Assembly (NCBI GenBank): GCA_943324725.2
Contig: CALPMR020000007.1
Location: 1-30,077, forward strand
Length of the DNA: 30,077 bases
Direction: 5' to 3'
From: Bordetella parapertussis
Lineage (GTDB): Bacteria; Cyanobacteriota; Cyanobacteriia; PCC-6307; Cyanobiaceae
The position numbers and the translations under genes are program-made. The notes beneath the pieces were generated by a model. That model saw nothing but the letters and a program-made list of their open reading frames with translations. It ran no database searches and was not told where the DNA came from. Below are positions 1 to 7,959 of this stretch, piece by piece; positions within the stretch are counted from its first letter, which is position 1; every line of letters begins with the position of its first letter.

Positions 1-868
1 ACCCGGCGGCATAGAGATCGCCGGCCCCGGTGGTATCCACCAGCTCGCCCAGATGGACAGGCGGCACCACAATGGTGGTCTCACCACTCAGGATCAGGGA
101 ACCCTGCTCGCTGCGGGTCAGGGCCGCCACCTTGCAGCGCCCACGCACCTGGTCGGCGGCCTCCTCAAAACTGGCGGCTTTGTAGAGGGACGTGATCTCC
201 ATCTCGTTGGCGAACAGCACATCGACGTGGCCATCGACCAGCTCCTGAAAGCTCTGGCGATGGCGATCGACACAGAAGGCATCGGAAAGCGACAGGGCCA
301 CCTGGCCGCCGCTGGCACGGGCCGCCTCCGCAGCGGCGATGAAGGCCCGCTTGGCTTCGTCGCTGTCCCAGAGATAGCCCTCGAGATAGAGCACCTGGGC
401 CTGGCGCACCATCTCGAGATCGAGATCGGCCGGATCCAGGCCCACCGAGGCGCCGAGATAGGTGCACATCGTGCGCTGGGCATCCGGGGTGACCAGGATC
501 AGACAGCGGGCCGTGGAAGCACCGCTGCTGGCCGCGGGCGTCTCGAAGCGGGCGCCGACCGAGCGGATGTCATGGCTGAAAATTGCCCCCAGCTGGTCAT
601 CCCTGACCCGGCCGATGAACCCGGCCCTGCCCCCCAGCTGGGCGATGCCGGCGAGGGTGTTGGCCGCCGAGCCACCGGAGGTTTCCAGGCCGGGACCGAC
701 ACTGGCGTAGAGGCGCTCGGCCTGCTGCTCATCGACCAGGGCCATGGTGCCCTTGGTGAGGCCATGGGCATCGAGGAAGGCCTCATCGGCCTGGACCAGC
801 ACATCGACGATGGCGTTACCGATGCCGACGACATCGAGGCTCTTGGGCGCGAACTCGGAGCTGGACAT
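1..868 (-). CDS. PfkB-family carbohydrate/nucleoside kinase (adenosine kinase-like), 3' end outside window
   Basis: Translating the minus strand from the ATG at 866-868 gives 289 codons that run off the left edge without a stop. The N-terminus has the ribokinase-type start (DVVGIGNAIVDVLV). GGSAANT at residues 65-71 matches PfkB signature 1 and binds substrate. DTTGAGD at residues 278-284 is signature 2, holding the catalytic Asp and the anion hole. Family members phosphorylate sugars or nucleosides with ATP in the cytoplasm. Cyanobacterial homologues are usually annotated as adenosine or sugar kinases. The gene lies downstream of purA on the same strand, about 170 bases away, which fits purine salvage, but the substrate is inferred and not visible in the sequence. 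Only the last few dozen residues appear to be missing. Confidence 0.9.
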   Translation of the reverse strand, partial: MSSSEFAPKSLDVVGIGNAIVDVLVQADEAFLDAHGLTKGTMALVDEQQAERLYASVGPGLETSGGSAANTLAGIAQLGGRAGFIGRVRDDQLGAIFSHDIRSVGARFETPAASSGASTARCLILVTPDAQRTMCTYLGASVGLDPADLDLEMVRQAQVLYLEGYLWDSDEAKRAFIAAAEAARASGGQVALSLSDAFCVDRHRQSFQELVDGHVDVLFANEMEITSLYKAASFEEAADQVRGRCKVAALTRSEQGSLILSGETTIVVPPVHLGELVDTTGAGDLYAAG

Positions 869-1037
869 CGTGGAAGAGGCGATCAAGGGGAGTAGGGAGA
901 CGGGCTGGGGCTGGTGGCGAACAGAGACCGTTGAGAGCAGGGACAAGCGCGAGCAGGCTGCAGGTGAGAGCCCTCGGGCATGCCTGGGCCACCTCATGGG
1001 CTCAGAGCGGGTTGATCCCCCCTGGGACAAGAGCTGC

Positions 1038-2357
1038 CTAGGCGCTCAGCAGGGCCCGCTTGGGGCCATGGATGGGATCCTCGACGACGATCGTCTGATC
1101 GCGCTGGGCGCCGAGGGAGACGATCGCGATCGGCACCTCCATCAGTTCCGCCAGGAAGCGCAGGTAGGAGCGGGCCGTGGCCGGCAGATCATCGAGCTGA
1201 CGGCAATCGGCGGTGGAGCACTGCCAGCCGGGCAGGGTGACGAAGATCGGCCGGCAACGGGCGAAATCCTCGGAACTGCTGGGGAAATAATCGATGCGTT
1301 CGCCGTCGAGGTCGTAGGCCACGCAGACCTGGATCTGATCGAGCTCATCGAGCACATCGAGCTTGGTGATCGCCAGACAGTCGAGCCCGTTGACCTGCAC
1401 TGCATAGCGGCCGATCACACCATCAAACCAGCCGCAGCGGCGGCGGCGGCCCGTGGTGGTGCCGAACTCGCCGCCCCGGTCGCAGAGGTGATCGTTGAGG
1501 CTGCCCCCCAGCTCGGTGGGGAAGGGGCCCTCGCCGACCCGGGTGGTGTAGGCCTTGGCAACACCGATCACCCGGTCGATCAGGGTGGGGCCGACACCGG
1601 CACCGATGCAGGCCCCGCCCGAGACCGGATTGGAGGAGGTGACGAACGGGTAGGTGCCGTGGTCGAGGTCGAGCAAGGTGCCCTGGGCCCCCTCGAACAG
1701 GATGTTCTTGCGGGCCCGGGCGGCCTCGTGAATCGTGCGGGTGCAATCGACGACGTCGGGAGCCAGCCGCTGGCCGTAGCCGGCGTACTCCTCGATCACC
1801 GCATCGGCGTCAAGGGGCTCCAGGCCATAGACCTTCTGCAGCAGCTCGTTCTTCTCGGCCAGGGGGCCGCTGAGCCGATCGCGCAGGCGGGAGGCATCGA
1901 GCAGATCCAGCACCCGAATGCCGTTGCGCTCCGATTTGTCGGCATAGGTGGGACCGATGCCACGGCCGGTGGTGCCGATGCGACGGTCACCGCGGCGTTG
2001 CTCCATCGCCAGATCGAGCAGGCGGTGGTAAGGCATGGTCACGTGGGCCGTGGAGGCCAGCTTCAGGCCCGCCACGTCGATGCCGTAGCCGAGAAGCATG
2101 TCCAGCTCCCCGAGCATCACCTTGGGATCAACCACGGTGCCGGAACCGATCAGGCAGGTGGTGTCGGCGTAGAGGATGCCGGAGGGAATCAGGTGGAGCT
2201 TCAGAACCCGGTCATCCACGACGATCGTGTGACCGGCATTGACTCCACCCTGGTAGCGGACGACGACGTCAGCGGAACGGCTGAGCAGATCAGTGATCTT
2301 GCCCTTCCCCTCGTCACCCCATTGCGCACCGATGACGACGACGTTGGCCAAGGACAC
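1038..2357 (-). CDS. purA: Adenylosuccinate synthetase
   Basis: PurA joins IMP and aspartate using GTP, the first committed step from IMP to AMP, in the cytoplasm. The 439-residue product has the usual family length. It opens with the phosphate-binding [11 protein letters not shown] loop, which contains the catalytic Asp, followed by NAGHTIVV with the catalytic His. [13 protein letters not shown] lies mid-protein, and the base-recognition segment [11 protein letters not shown] lies near the C-terminus. The start is GTG (2355-2357), placed immediately before the conserved [17 protein letters not shown]. It lies between psb27 and the PfkB kinase on the same strand and may be co-transcribed with them. 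Confidence 0.97.
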   Translation of the reverse strand: MSLANVVVIGAQWGDEGKGKITDLLSRSADVVVRYQGGVNAGHTIVVDDRVLKLHLIPSGILYADTTCLIGSGTVVDPKVMLGELDMLLGYGIDVAGLKLASTAHVTMPYHRLLDLAMEQRRGDRRIGTTGRGIGPTYADKSERNGIRVLDLLDASRLRDRLSGPLAEKNELLQKVYGLEPLDADAVIEEYAGYGQRLAPDVVDCTRTIHEAARARKNILFEGAQGTLLDLDHGTYPFVTSSNPVSGGACIGAGVGPTLIDRVIGVAKAYTTRVGEGPFPTELGGSLNDHLCDRGGEFGTTTGRRRRCGWFDGVIGRYAVQVNGLDCLAITKLDVLDELDQIQVCVAYDLDGERIDYFPSSSEDFARCRPIFVTLPGWQCSTADCRQLDDLPATARSYLRFLAELMEVPIAIVSLGAQRDQTIVVEDPIHGPKRALLSA

Positions 2358-2426
2358 AGCGGCCCGGAGCCGCTTCAGAGCACAACGTGGGAGCCTCTCA
2401 GATCGAGGGGCGTTTCGTCAAAGGAT

Positions 2427-2443
2427 TCGGGGTTGAACCCCGA
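2427..2443 (-). terminator. Short inverted repeat just after psb27
   Basis: TCGGGGTT and AACCCCGA form a perfect 8-base inverted repeat around one central base. As RNA it would fold as a 6-bp GC-rich stem with a 5-base loop. It begins two bases past the psb27 stop codon on the minus strand. It is followed by a mixed AATCCTTT rather than a true U-run, so termination or 3'-end protection is only a possibility. Confidence 0.35.
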
Positions 2444-2444
2444 C

Positions 2445-2861
2445 TCAGGCGCCCCGAACGGCGCCGCTCTCGGCCATCTTCAGCTCCTTCTCCAGCCGGG
2501 CCTTCAGGGTGTCGGGCAGGGGACGGTTGGCGTAGGCGCTGTAATAGGCCGCCAGGGAGTTGAGGGCGGTCTGCATCGTCGTGAACGAGCCGAGACCGTT
2601 GACATCACGGCGAGGGCGGTAACGGGCGACGTAGTCCTTGATCAGGCTGCTGGCCTCGGTTTCAGCCTCCTGGCGGCTGGGATCGTCCTGGGCGATGGCG
2701 ATGGTGCTGAGCAGGCTGTGGGCCACGCTCACGGTGTCGTCGACGTAGTTGCCGCTGAGGCTGCTGGCGCCGCTGCAGGCGGTCAGGCTGAGACCAAGGG
2801 CCAGAGCCAGAACCAGTGACAGCAGGGGTCGGACAACATTCCGGCGCAGAAAAGCAACCAT
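2445..2861 (-). CDS. psb27: Photosystem II assembly lipoprotein Psb27
   Basis: Psb27 is a thylakoid-lumen lipoprotein that binds CP43 in immature photosystem II and takes part in repair and manganese-cluster assembly. The 138-residue product has a basic N-terminus, a hydrophobic signal and a lipobox LTAC with the acylated Cys at residue 29. The mature part is an all-alpha domain with the family features GNYVDDTVSVAHSL, DYVARYRP and TMQTALNSLAAYYSAY. The ATG at 2859-2861 gives a complete signal peptide. It lies between proS and purA on the same strand. It is the clearest evidence that the host is an oxygenic phototroph. Confidence 0.93.
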   Translation of the reverse strand: MVAFLRRNVVRPLLSLVLALALGLSLTACSGASSLSGNYVDDTVSVAHSLLSTIAIAQDDPSRQEAETEASSLIKDYVARYRPRRDVNGLGSFTTMQTALNSLAAYYSAYANRPLPDTLKARLEKELKMAESGAVRGA

Positions 2862-2950
2862 GGCGAATGGAAGGAAGTGGCTTGAATCCTAGGGGTGGCT
2901 GCCAGGGCCGCTTCAACCCAGGAGACTGAGCAGGGCCTGGGCTGGCGGGC

Positions 2951-4843
2951 TCAGGCCTCGGCCGGTTCGCCGGCCCGGCCACGAACGATCTCGGCCTCCA
3001 GCAGGGCTCGCACGGCGCCGGCGGCCAGCTCGCGCTTTTCACCGCCGGCGCGCCGCACCAACTCCACCTGGCCGCTGGCCGCACCGCGACCGACCACCAC
3101 GCGCCAGGGGATACCGATCAGGTCGGCGTCCTTGAACTTCACCCCGGCCCGCTCGGAGCGGTCATCGAGCAGCACCTCGAGGCCGGCGGCGCCCAGTTCG
3201 GCGTAAAGGGCTTCGGCCAGCTCCACCTGAACCGCCTCCTGGGTGTTGGCGATCACGACGATCACCTCGAAAGGGGCAATCGCCACGGGCCAGCAGATGC
3301 CGTCGGCGTCATGGTGCTGTTCCACGGCGGCCTGGGCCAGCCGCGAGACGCCGATGCCGTAGCAGCCCATCCAGAAGGCCTCTTCAGCGCCGCTTTCATT
3401 GGTGAACTGGGCCCCCAGGGCCTCGGAGTACTTGCGGCCAAGCTGGAAGATGTGGCCCACTTCGATGCCACGGGCCGATTGCAGGCACTGGTCGGGGTCG
3501 TGGAGGCAGCGATCACCGCTCTGAGCGGCGCGCAGATCGAGCGGCTCGGGCCGCAGGCCCAGGCCTGCCCAGCTGGCACCGACGCGGTGGCTGTCGGAGG
3601 CATTGGCGCCGCAGACGAAGGCCGTCAGCTCGGCGGCGGTGGCATCGGTCAGGCGCAGGAAGCTGCGGACCAGCAGGGCAGCGGCAGCTGAGGGCATGGC
3701 TTCGCTCGCGTCTGCCCTGATCGACGGCTCAGCGGCCAGCAGCTCATCGGCCAGATCGGGGCCGAGATAGCCGAAGGGGATCGCGTTGAGATCGAGGGGA
3801 AGCCTGTTGCTGCGCACCAGATCGAGCGTGAGCGGATCAATCGACAGCACAGCGCCATGGGCCTCGGCCAGCTGGGCGGACACCGCATTGGCCAGCTTCA
3901 CCTCATTGAGCTGCTGGTCACCCCGCAGGCTGACCAGCAGAGGCTGGAGCAGGCCATCGGCGCAGCGAGCCAGCAGCAGCAGCACCTTGACCAGCTGACT
4001 GGCCTCGAAGCCATGGGCACTGCACAACTGCTCGATCGTGCTCTGGCCCGGGGTGCTGAGGGGTTCACCGGCGCCACCGGCCCGGGGACCTGAGGTCAGG
4101 GGCAGGGCTTCAGACGGTACGGAAACAGCCCGTTCCTGATTGGCCGCGTAGCGGCCGTCGGCACTGGTGAGGATCAGATCTTCGCCAGCTTCAGCGGTGA
4201 CCATGAACTCCTGACTGGCTGAACCACCGATGGCGCCGCTGTCGGCTTCCACCGCCACGGTGCGCAGGCCGCAACGCTGGAAGATACGCCGATAGGCGAG
4301 ATCCATCGCCGCGTAGGTCTGACGGAGTGAATCCTCATTCCCGTGGAAGGAATAGGCATCCTTCATGATGAATTCCCGCCCACGCATCAGGCCGAAACGC
4401 GGACGAATCTCATCGCGAAACTTGGTCTGAATCTGATAGAGATTCACCGGCAGCTGGCGATAGGAGCGCAGCAGATCGGCCGCCAGGGTGGTGATCACCT
4501 CCTCGTGGGTGGGCCCCAGTCCAAGCTCTCGTCCCTGGCGGTCGGTGAGGTGAAACATGATCCCCTCCCCGGCCGTGTAGCCGGCCCAGCGGCCGCTGCG
4601 TTCCCACAGCTCCGCGGGCTGGAGCTGGGGCAACAGCGTCTCCAGAGCGCCAGTGGCATCCATCTCCTGGCGCACGATCGCCTTGATCTTCTGCAGCACG
4701 CGCCAGAGCAGCGGCAGATAGGCATAGATGCCTGAGGAGAGGCGGCGGATGTAACCGGCCCTCAACAGCAGTTTGTGAGAACTGATCTCAGCCTCCGCGG
4801 GATCTTCGCGAAGCGTCACCAGCATCAGGCGGGAGACGCGCAT
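2951..4843 (-). CDS. proS: Prolyl-tRNA synthetase, bacterial type with insertion domain
   Basis: ProS charges tRNA-Pro with proline. From the ATG at 4841-4843 the product has 630 residues and starts MRVSRLMLVTLREDPAEAE, which matches the normal N-terminus. The open frame extends 29 codons further upstream, but that part does not look like the family. Class II motif 2 is seen at about residues 142-160 (FRDEIRPRFGLMRGREF). It is followed by an insertion of about 180 residues corresponding to the editing (INS) domain of bacterial-type ProRS, then GHIFQLGRKYS, motif 3 (GCYGIGVSRL) and an anticodon-binding domain. psb27 follows on the same strand. The gene upstream is divergent, with 137 bases between the two start codons. 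Confidence 0.96.
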   Translation of the reverse strand: MRVSRLMLVTLREDPAEAEISSHKLLLRAGYIRRLSSGIYAYLPLLWRVLQKIKAIVRQEMDATGALETLLPQLQPAELWERSGRWAGYTAGEGIMFHLTDRQGRELGLGPTHEEVITTLAADLLRSYRQLPVNLYQIQTKFRDEIRPRFGLMRGREFIMKDAYSFHGNEDSLRQTYAAMDLAYRRIFQRCGLRTVAVEADSGAIGGSASQEFMVTAEAGEDLILTSADGRYAANQERAVSVPSEALPLTSGPRAGGAGEPLSTPGQSTIEQLCSAHGFEASQLVKVLLLLARCADGLLQPLLVSLRGDQQLNEVKLANAVSAQLAEAHGAVLSIDPLTLDLVRSNRLPLDLNAIPFGYLGPDLADELLAAEPSIRADASEAMPSAAAALLVRSFLRLTDATAAELTAFVCGANASDSHRVGASWAGLGLRPEPLDLRAAQSGDRCLHDPDQCLQSARGIEVGHIFQLGRKYSEALGAQFTNESGAEEAFWMGCYGIGVSRLAQAAVEQHHDADGICWPVAIAPFEVIVVIANTQEAVQVELAEALYAELGAAGLEVLLDDRSERAGVKFKDADLIGIPWRVVVGRGAASGQVELVRRAGGEKRELAAGAVRALLEAEIVRGRAGEPAEA

Positions 4844-4980
4844 GGAGGCACCGGCAAACACAGGGGCGGACGTTATCACCGACTCCTGGAGCAGGCCGCC
4901 GAGCTGTCCTGAGCAAACATCGAGACCCAAGGACCTCTGCTAACGTCCCGGCCTGGTCCAACCCGTCTAAACGCTGTCTC

Positions 4981-5481
4981 ATGCTTCCTCCCGCTGCTGC
5001 GACCCACCCCGCCCCGGTCGGCCAGTCAGAAGCGAAGGACCAGGCCGGTGCAGCCGAGCTGCTGGCGGGCCTGCTGAGCAGCGACAGCCCGGACAGTGGC
5101 GATGCCCTGATTGGTATCGATGACGTTCAGAAATCCCTCAACCGTTCGAGGGCTTCGGTCTATCGCTACACCAATACAGATCCGCGCAATCTCAATCCAC
5201 CCTTCAACTCCCGCAAACTCAACCCCGAATACCGCAGCGACCAGAAAGAGCCCCTGCTGTTCCACCCCAATGAGGTGGCCCGTTTCGCCAGGGATGTGCT
5301 GCGCATCAAGGAGGTCACCGTCGAGGTGCTCAACTCCCCCTCCACAGCCACCCAGGAACTGCTGAGTTCGATCCTCGAAGAACTGCGGGCAATTCGCCAA
5401 CGGCTTGAAGGCATGGAGGCCGCTCCGACCGACATCAACATTCACCGGCAGCAGCACAATCAGGCCCGTCCAGCCGCCTGA
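4981..5481 (+). CDS. Small putative DNA-binding (helix-turn-helix-like) protein
   Basis: I do not recognise a named family with certainty. The 166-residue protein has a disordered Ala/Pro-rich N-terminus. A compact core at about residues 44-110 begins IGIDDVQKSLNRSRASVYRYTN, which reads like a helix-turn-helix with the recognition helix SRASVYRY, as in MerR or resolvase-type domains. A charged helix at about 125-145 (LLSSILEELRAIRQRLEGME) has heptad spacing and could dimerise, and the tail is Gln/His-rich. The ATG at 4981 is the only good start. The gene is divergent from proS, so the 137-base gap must hold both promoters unless they lie in coding DNA. A TCTAAA sequence shortly before the start is a weak -10 candidate. 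A regulatory or nucleoid role is inference. Confidence 0.75.
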   Translation: MLPPAAATHPAPVGQSEAKDQAGAAELLAGLLSSDSPDSGDALIGIDDVQKSLNRSRASVYRYTNTDPRNLNPPFNSRKLNPEYRSDQKEPLLFHPNEVARFARDVLRIKEVTVEVLNSPSTATQELLSSILEELRAIRQRLEGMEAAPTDINIHRQQHNQARPAA

Positions 5482-5536
5482 AATGGTCCCCAATCACGAA
5501 GATCGGTCTGCCCTGGCTGAGCATTGCGCCACATTT

Positions 5537-5605
5537 GTGCCATAATGTCAATACATACTTTTTCTTCTTTACTGAGGTGGGGCCCATCGGCGGTCCCACC
5601 AACAC
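5537..5605 (+). promoter_or_regulatory. AT-rich leader with promoter-like box and start-proximal hairpin
   Basis: This is one of the few clearly AT-rich stretches in the window. CATAAT at 5541-5546 resembles a -10 box, but the -35 is weak. A pyrimidine-rich run follows. GGTGGG (5576-5581) pairs with CCCACC (5595-5600), with a further GCC/GGC pair inside, so a hairpin ends five bases before the ATG at 5606. The only good Shine-Dalgarno-like match (GAGG, 5574-5577) overlaps the left arm. Folding could therefore influence translation of the downstream gene. Confidence 0.45.
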
Positions 5606-6151
5606 ATGGAGCAAGCCTTAACCCATCCCTCCCGCCCCAATCCAGGTCCTGCGGTGAACCGCCTGCCCTCGCAGCCGCTGGATAGCCCCGCTCTCGCGGG
5701 CAATGCACTGGCAGGCCTGCCTTCATTCAACGGCAGCAGCACAGCCGGCACTGTGGCGGCCAGCAGCGCCATTGGCTCAGGCTCGGTCGGCGACGGCCCC
5801 GCAGGCGAAAGCTTTGGCACCACCAGTGGCCAGCCCGGTGTGTTCAGCGTCTCCGCGACCGACTGGGGCAACGACGCCGGCGCCAATGGCAGCGATGGCG
5901 ACGAACTTGAGCCAGAAACGCCGGGACGAAGTTCCCGGCGCCAAGGCATTTCCCGAGATCAGGCGTCCCAGGACTCGCGCTCCCTGGAGCGCTTGTCTGG
6001 CGGCAGCGACCCGCTGGGGGAGGGCCTGGGATTGCTGGCCGGTCTTGCCATTGGTCTGCTCACCCTCGTGGTGCCCCTGCTGAGTGTGATCTCCGACCGC
6101 GGCCCCGGCCTCAGCGTCGACACCGAATCCGGCAGCGGCCGACCGCGCTGA
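5606..6151 (+). CDS. Low-complexity single-pass membrane protein, unknown function
   Basis: The function is not recognised. The 181-residue product has a long N-terminal part (residues 1-135) rich in Gly, Ser, Ala and Pro, without predicted secondary structure. A short acidic patch (DGDELEPE) and a basic stretch (GRSSRRQ) follow. One hydrophobic helix lies at about 139-162 (LGLLAGLAIGLLTLVVPLLS), followed by a short polar tail, so it looks tail-anchored. The ATG at 5606 follows a hairpin-containing leader. It points toward the methyltransferase gene. Codon use looks like that of its neighbours, and no homologous domain is evident. Confidence 0.65.
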   Translation: MEQALTHPSRPNPGPAVNRLPSQPLDSPALAGNALAGLPSFNGSSTAGTVAASSAIGSGSVGDGPAGESFGTTSGQPGVFSVSATDWGNDAGANGSDGDELEPETPGRSSRRQGISRDQASQDSRSLERLSGGSDPLGEGLGLLAGLAIGLLTLVVPLLSVISDRGPGLSVDTESGSGRPR

Positions 6152-6245
6152 GCCCCCAGCACTCGCACACCTGCGCGCGCCAAGGGGACAACGGCCTTGA
6201 GGACTCGCGACGGAGGCCGAAGCCAGCCAAATGGGAGTCAGCCAT

Positions 6246-6953
6246 TCAGGCCCGCCGCTGCAACAGGAAGCCCTCCACATCCAGGGCTTTGAACACGAGC
6301 GCCGGATCACTGAAGCCGGCAGCATTGACCAGGGCGGTGAGCCTGGCAAGACCAATCGGATGGAGCCCCTGGCTGAGGGCATCCAGGGCCTCGGCTGCGG
6401 CCGTGAGCCCACTGGCCCGCTGGAAGCCCAGCCAGGCCTGTTCCACCTGGGCCTGGAGGGGCGATCGTTCCGAGCGCATCAGATCGACGAGCACCAGCTG
6501 GCCGCCGGGCCGCAAGCTGCGCGCCAGGGCCGCCAGAAAAGCCAGTTTGGCGCCGTCATCCGGCAGGGACTGCAGCACCAACACGGAGAGGGCACCATCA
6601 AAGGCCGCCTGGGCATCGAGCTGCTCGACACTCGACTGGCGCCAGCTGATCGCCCCGGCCGCAGCCGGCGAACCATCCAGCTCCGCCTGTCCCAGCCGCT
6701 GCTGTGCCACCGCCAGCATCTCGGCAGCGGGATCAATGGCCGTGAGCTGCCAGTCGGGCCGCTGGGCGCGGGCCTCCAACAATTCAGCCCCCGTGCCGCA
6801 GCCCGCCACCAGCACCGCCGTGCCGCTGGCTGAGGCCTGGGGCGAGGCCGCCAGGAGCGAAACAGCCAGTCGCGCCAGGCTGGCGTAGCCCGGGATCAGC
6901 TGCTGGACAACCAGGTCGTAGCTGGAGTGGGTCAAGGAACTGGCTCCACGCAC
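6246..6953 (-). CDS. Class I SAM-dependent methyltransferase
   Basis: The 235-residue protein carries SAM-binding motif I at residues 47-60 (VLVAGCGTGAELLE). Motif II follows with an acidic residue closing the ribose pocket (LTAIDPAAEML), then FDGALSVLVLQSLPD and the post-motif LRPGGQLVLVDLMRSE. This order is that of UbiE/Methyltransf_11-type enzymes. The start is GTG at 6951-6953, and no ATG lies nearby in frame. The substrate cannot be read from the sequence. The gene is divergent from the ferredoxin gene, with about 180 bases between them. Confidence 0.85.
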   Translation of the reverse strand: MRGASSLTHSSYDLVVQQLIPGYASLARLAVSLLAASPQASASGTAVLVAGCGTGAELLEARAQRPDWQLTAIDPAAEMLAVAQQRLGQAELDGSPAAAGAISWRQSSVEQLDAQAAFDGALSVLVLQSLPDDGAKLAFLAALARSLRPGGQLVLVDLMRSERSPLQAQVEQAWLGFQRASGLTAAAEALDALSQGLHPIGLARLTALVNAAGFSDPALVFKALDVEGFLLQRRA

Positions 6954-7057
6954 CTCGAATGTTAGGCACTCCAGCCGCCAACCCAGGTCCGCGGGTTAGC
7001 GGCGCAGAGGCGAGCAACCCGAGCGGCGTCGCTGCCCGTCGGGGCCGATCCAGCGTT

Positions 7058-7089
7058 GCGCCCCTGGGCCGTGAGCCAGAGGGGGGCGC
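7058..7089 (+). promoter_or_regulatory. GC-rich hairpin in the leader region of the ferredoxin gene
   Basis: GCGCCCC (7058-7064) and GGGGCGC (7083-7089) are perfect 7-base complements around an 18-base loop. The loop has a weaker inner GGC/GCC pair. The element lies 44 bases before the ferredoxin start in a gap between divergent genes. It could be an mRNA leader structure. It lacks a U-run, so it is not a standard terminator. High GC makes chance pairing fairly likely. Confidence 0.3.
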
Positions 7090-7133
7090 AGGTGGCGTAA
7101 GTTGGGCGGCGCCCTCTCTCCCCCGGATCGACC

Positions 7134-7496
7134 GTGCCCACCATTCGTTTCGAACGTGAAGGCCAGCAGGTCGGATGCATTGAGGGCGCGAATCTTCGCA
7201 AAGCCGCCCTGGACGCCGGGGTCAACCCCTACACCGGCCTCAATAACTTCAACAACTGTGGTGGCATCGGCCAGTGCGGTACCTGTGTGGTTGAAGTGCT
7301 GGAAGGAGCCCGCAATCTCTCGCCCCGCAGCGATGTGGAAGAGGTGTACCTGTCTGATCGTCCCGCCAGTTATCGGCTCAGCTGCCGCACCACCGTCAAC
7401 GGTGACGTCACGGTGCGCACCCGCCCCTCCAACGCCGTTGGCAAGGGTTCCAACAGTCTGCTGGGAGCTCTCAAGTCCCTGGTCGGCAAGAAGTAG
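7134..7496 (+). CDS. 2Fe-2S ferredoxin with CX5CX2C spacing
   Basis: This is a small soluble electron carrier of 120 residues. The cluster ligands are visible as C42, C48 and C51 (CGGIGQCGTC) and C84 (RLSC). The CX5CX2C spacing is that of adrenodoxin or chlorosome-type ferredoxins. It differs from the CX4CX2C spacing of photosynthetic PetF, so it is probably not the main photosystem I acceptor. The rest is a beta-grasp domain followed by a basic tail (SLLGALKSLVGKK). The start is GTG at 7134, giving MPTIRFEREG. The stop codon sits inside a perfect small hairpin (7495-7510). The redox partner is unknown. Confidence 0.92.
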   Translation: MPTIRFEREGQQVGCIEGANLRKAALDAGVNPYTGLNNFNNCGGIGQCGTCVVEVLEGARNLSPRSDVEEVYLSDRPASYRLSCRTTVNGDVTVRTRPSNAVGKGSNSLLGALKSLVGKK

Positions 7497-7510
7497 GACG
7501 TCTGCGTCCT
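7495..7510 (+). terminator. Perfect 6-bp hairpin overlapping the ferredoxin stop codon
   Basis: AGGACG, loop TCTG and CGTCCT form a perfect stem with a tetraloop. The left arm starts within the TAG stop. There is no U-run after it. A second hairpin follows 28 bases on, so the pair may mark the mRNA 3' end. Confidence 0.35.
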
Positions 7511-7538
7511 GCCGGCCAACGCTTCCGGGGCGTGCCCA

Positions 7539-7553
7539 GGCCCGCTCCGGGCC
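7539..7553 (+). terminator. Second GC hairpin between the ferredoxin and ArsC-like genes
   Basis: GGCCCG and CGGGCC are perfect 6-base complements with a 3-base loop, 32 bases before the next start codon. A stem this GC-rich is stable, but no U-run follows. It could attenuate read-through or be composition noise. Confidence 0.28.
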
Positions 7554-7584
7554 CGCCTCAGCTGTTCCTGCCGTCAACACCCCC

Positions 7585-7959
7585 GTGCCCCAGCCCTTGG
7601 GCCAGCCGCGCCTGTACAGCTACGGAGCCTGCAGCACCTGCCGCAAGGCACTGACCTGGCTGAAGCAGCAGGCCATTGAGGTCGAGGTCATCGACATCAC
7701 AGCCCAGACGCCCAGCCGACAGGAGCTGGAATCGGCCCTGGAGCAACTGGGCCGCTCCAGACTGTTCAACACCAGCGGCCAGAGCTATCGGGCCCTGGGC
7801 GCAGCGGTGGTCAAGGCCCTCAGCGATGCGGAGGCCCTGCAGGCCCTGGCCGACGACGGCAAGCTGATCAAGCGGCCATTTCTGGTCACGGCAGCCGGCC
7901 GGATCAGCACCGGCTTCAATCCCGAGGACTGGACGTCTCTTCTGATCCAGGCCCCTTGA
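7585..7959 (+). CDS. ArsC/Spx/MgsR-family thioredoxin-fold protein
   Basis: From GTG at 7585 the product has 124 residues. It begins with the thioredoxin-like strand RLYSYGACSTCRKALTWL, whose CXXC (C16, C19) matches the Spx/MgsR branch rather than a classical arsenate reductase. The rest follows the family: VEVIDITAQTPSRQEL, a helix, LFNTSGQSYRALG, then DDGKLIKRPFLV and a G-F-N-P-E-D-W ending. Members act as redox-sensing RNA-polymerase-binding regulators or as glutathione-linked reductases. Which applies here is not visible. The start is uncertain because no ATG exists in frame. The last 44 bases overlap the convergent gene. Confidence 0.85.
   Translation: MPQPLGQPRLYSYGACSTCRKALTWLKQQAIEVEVIDITAQTPSRQELESALEQLGRSRLFNTSGQSYRALGAAVVKALSDAEALQALADDGKLIKRPFLVTAAGRISTGFNPEDWTSLLIQAP

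Noticed and set aside
968..1003. Inverted repeat GAGCCC/GGGCTC between purA and the kinase gene
   Set aside because: Only six bases pair, across a 24-base loop and with no U-run. This is expected by chance at this GC content.
744..2819. A 691-codon open frame on the plus strand
   Set aside because: It lies antisense to purA and psb27, both secure. Its translation is low-complexity and has no family motifs, which is common opposite GC-rich genes.
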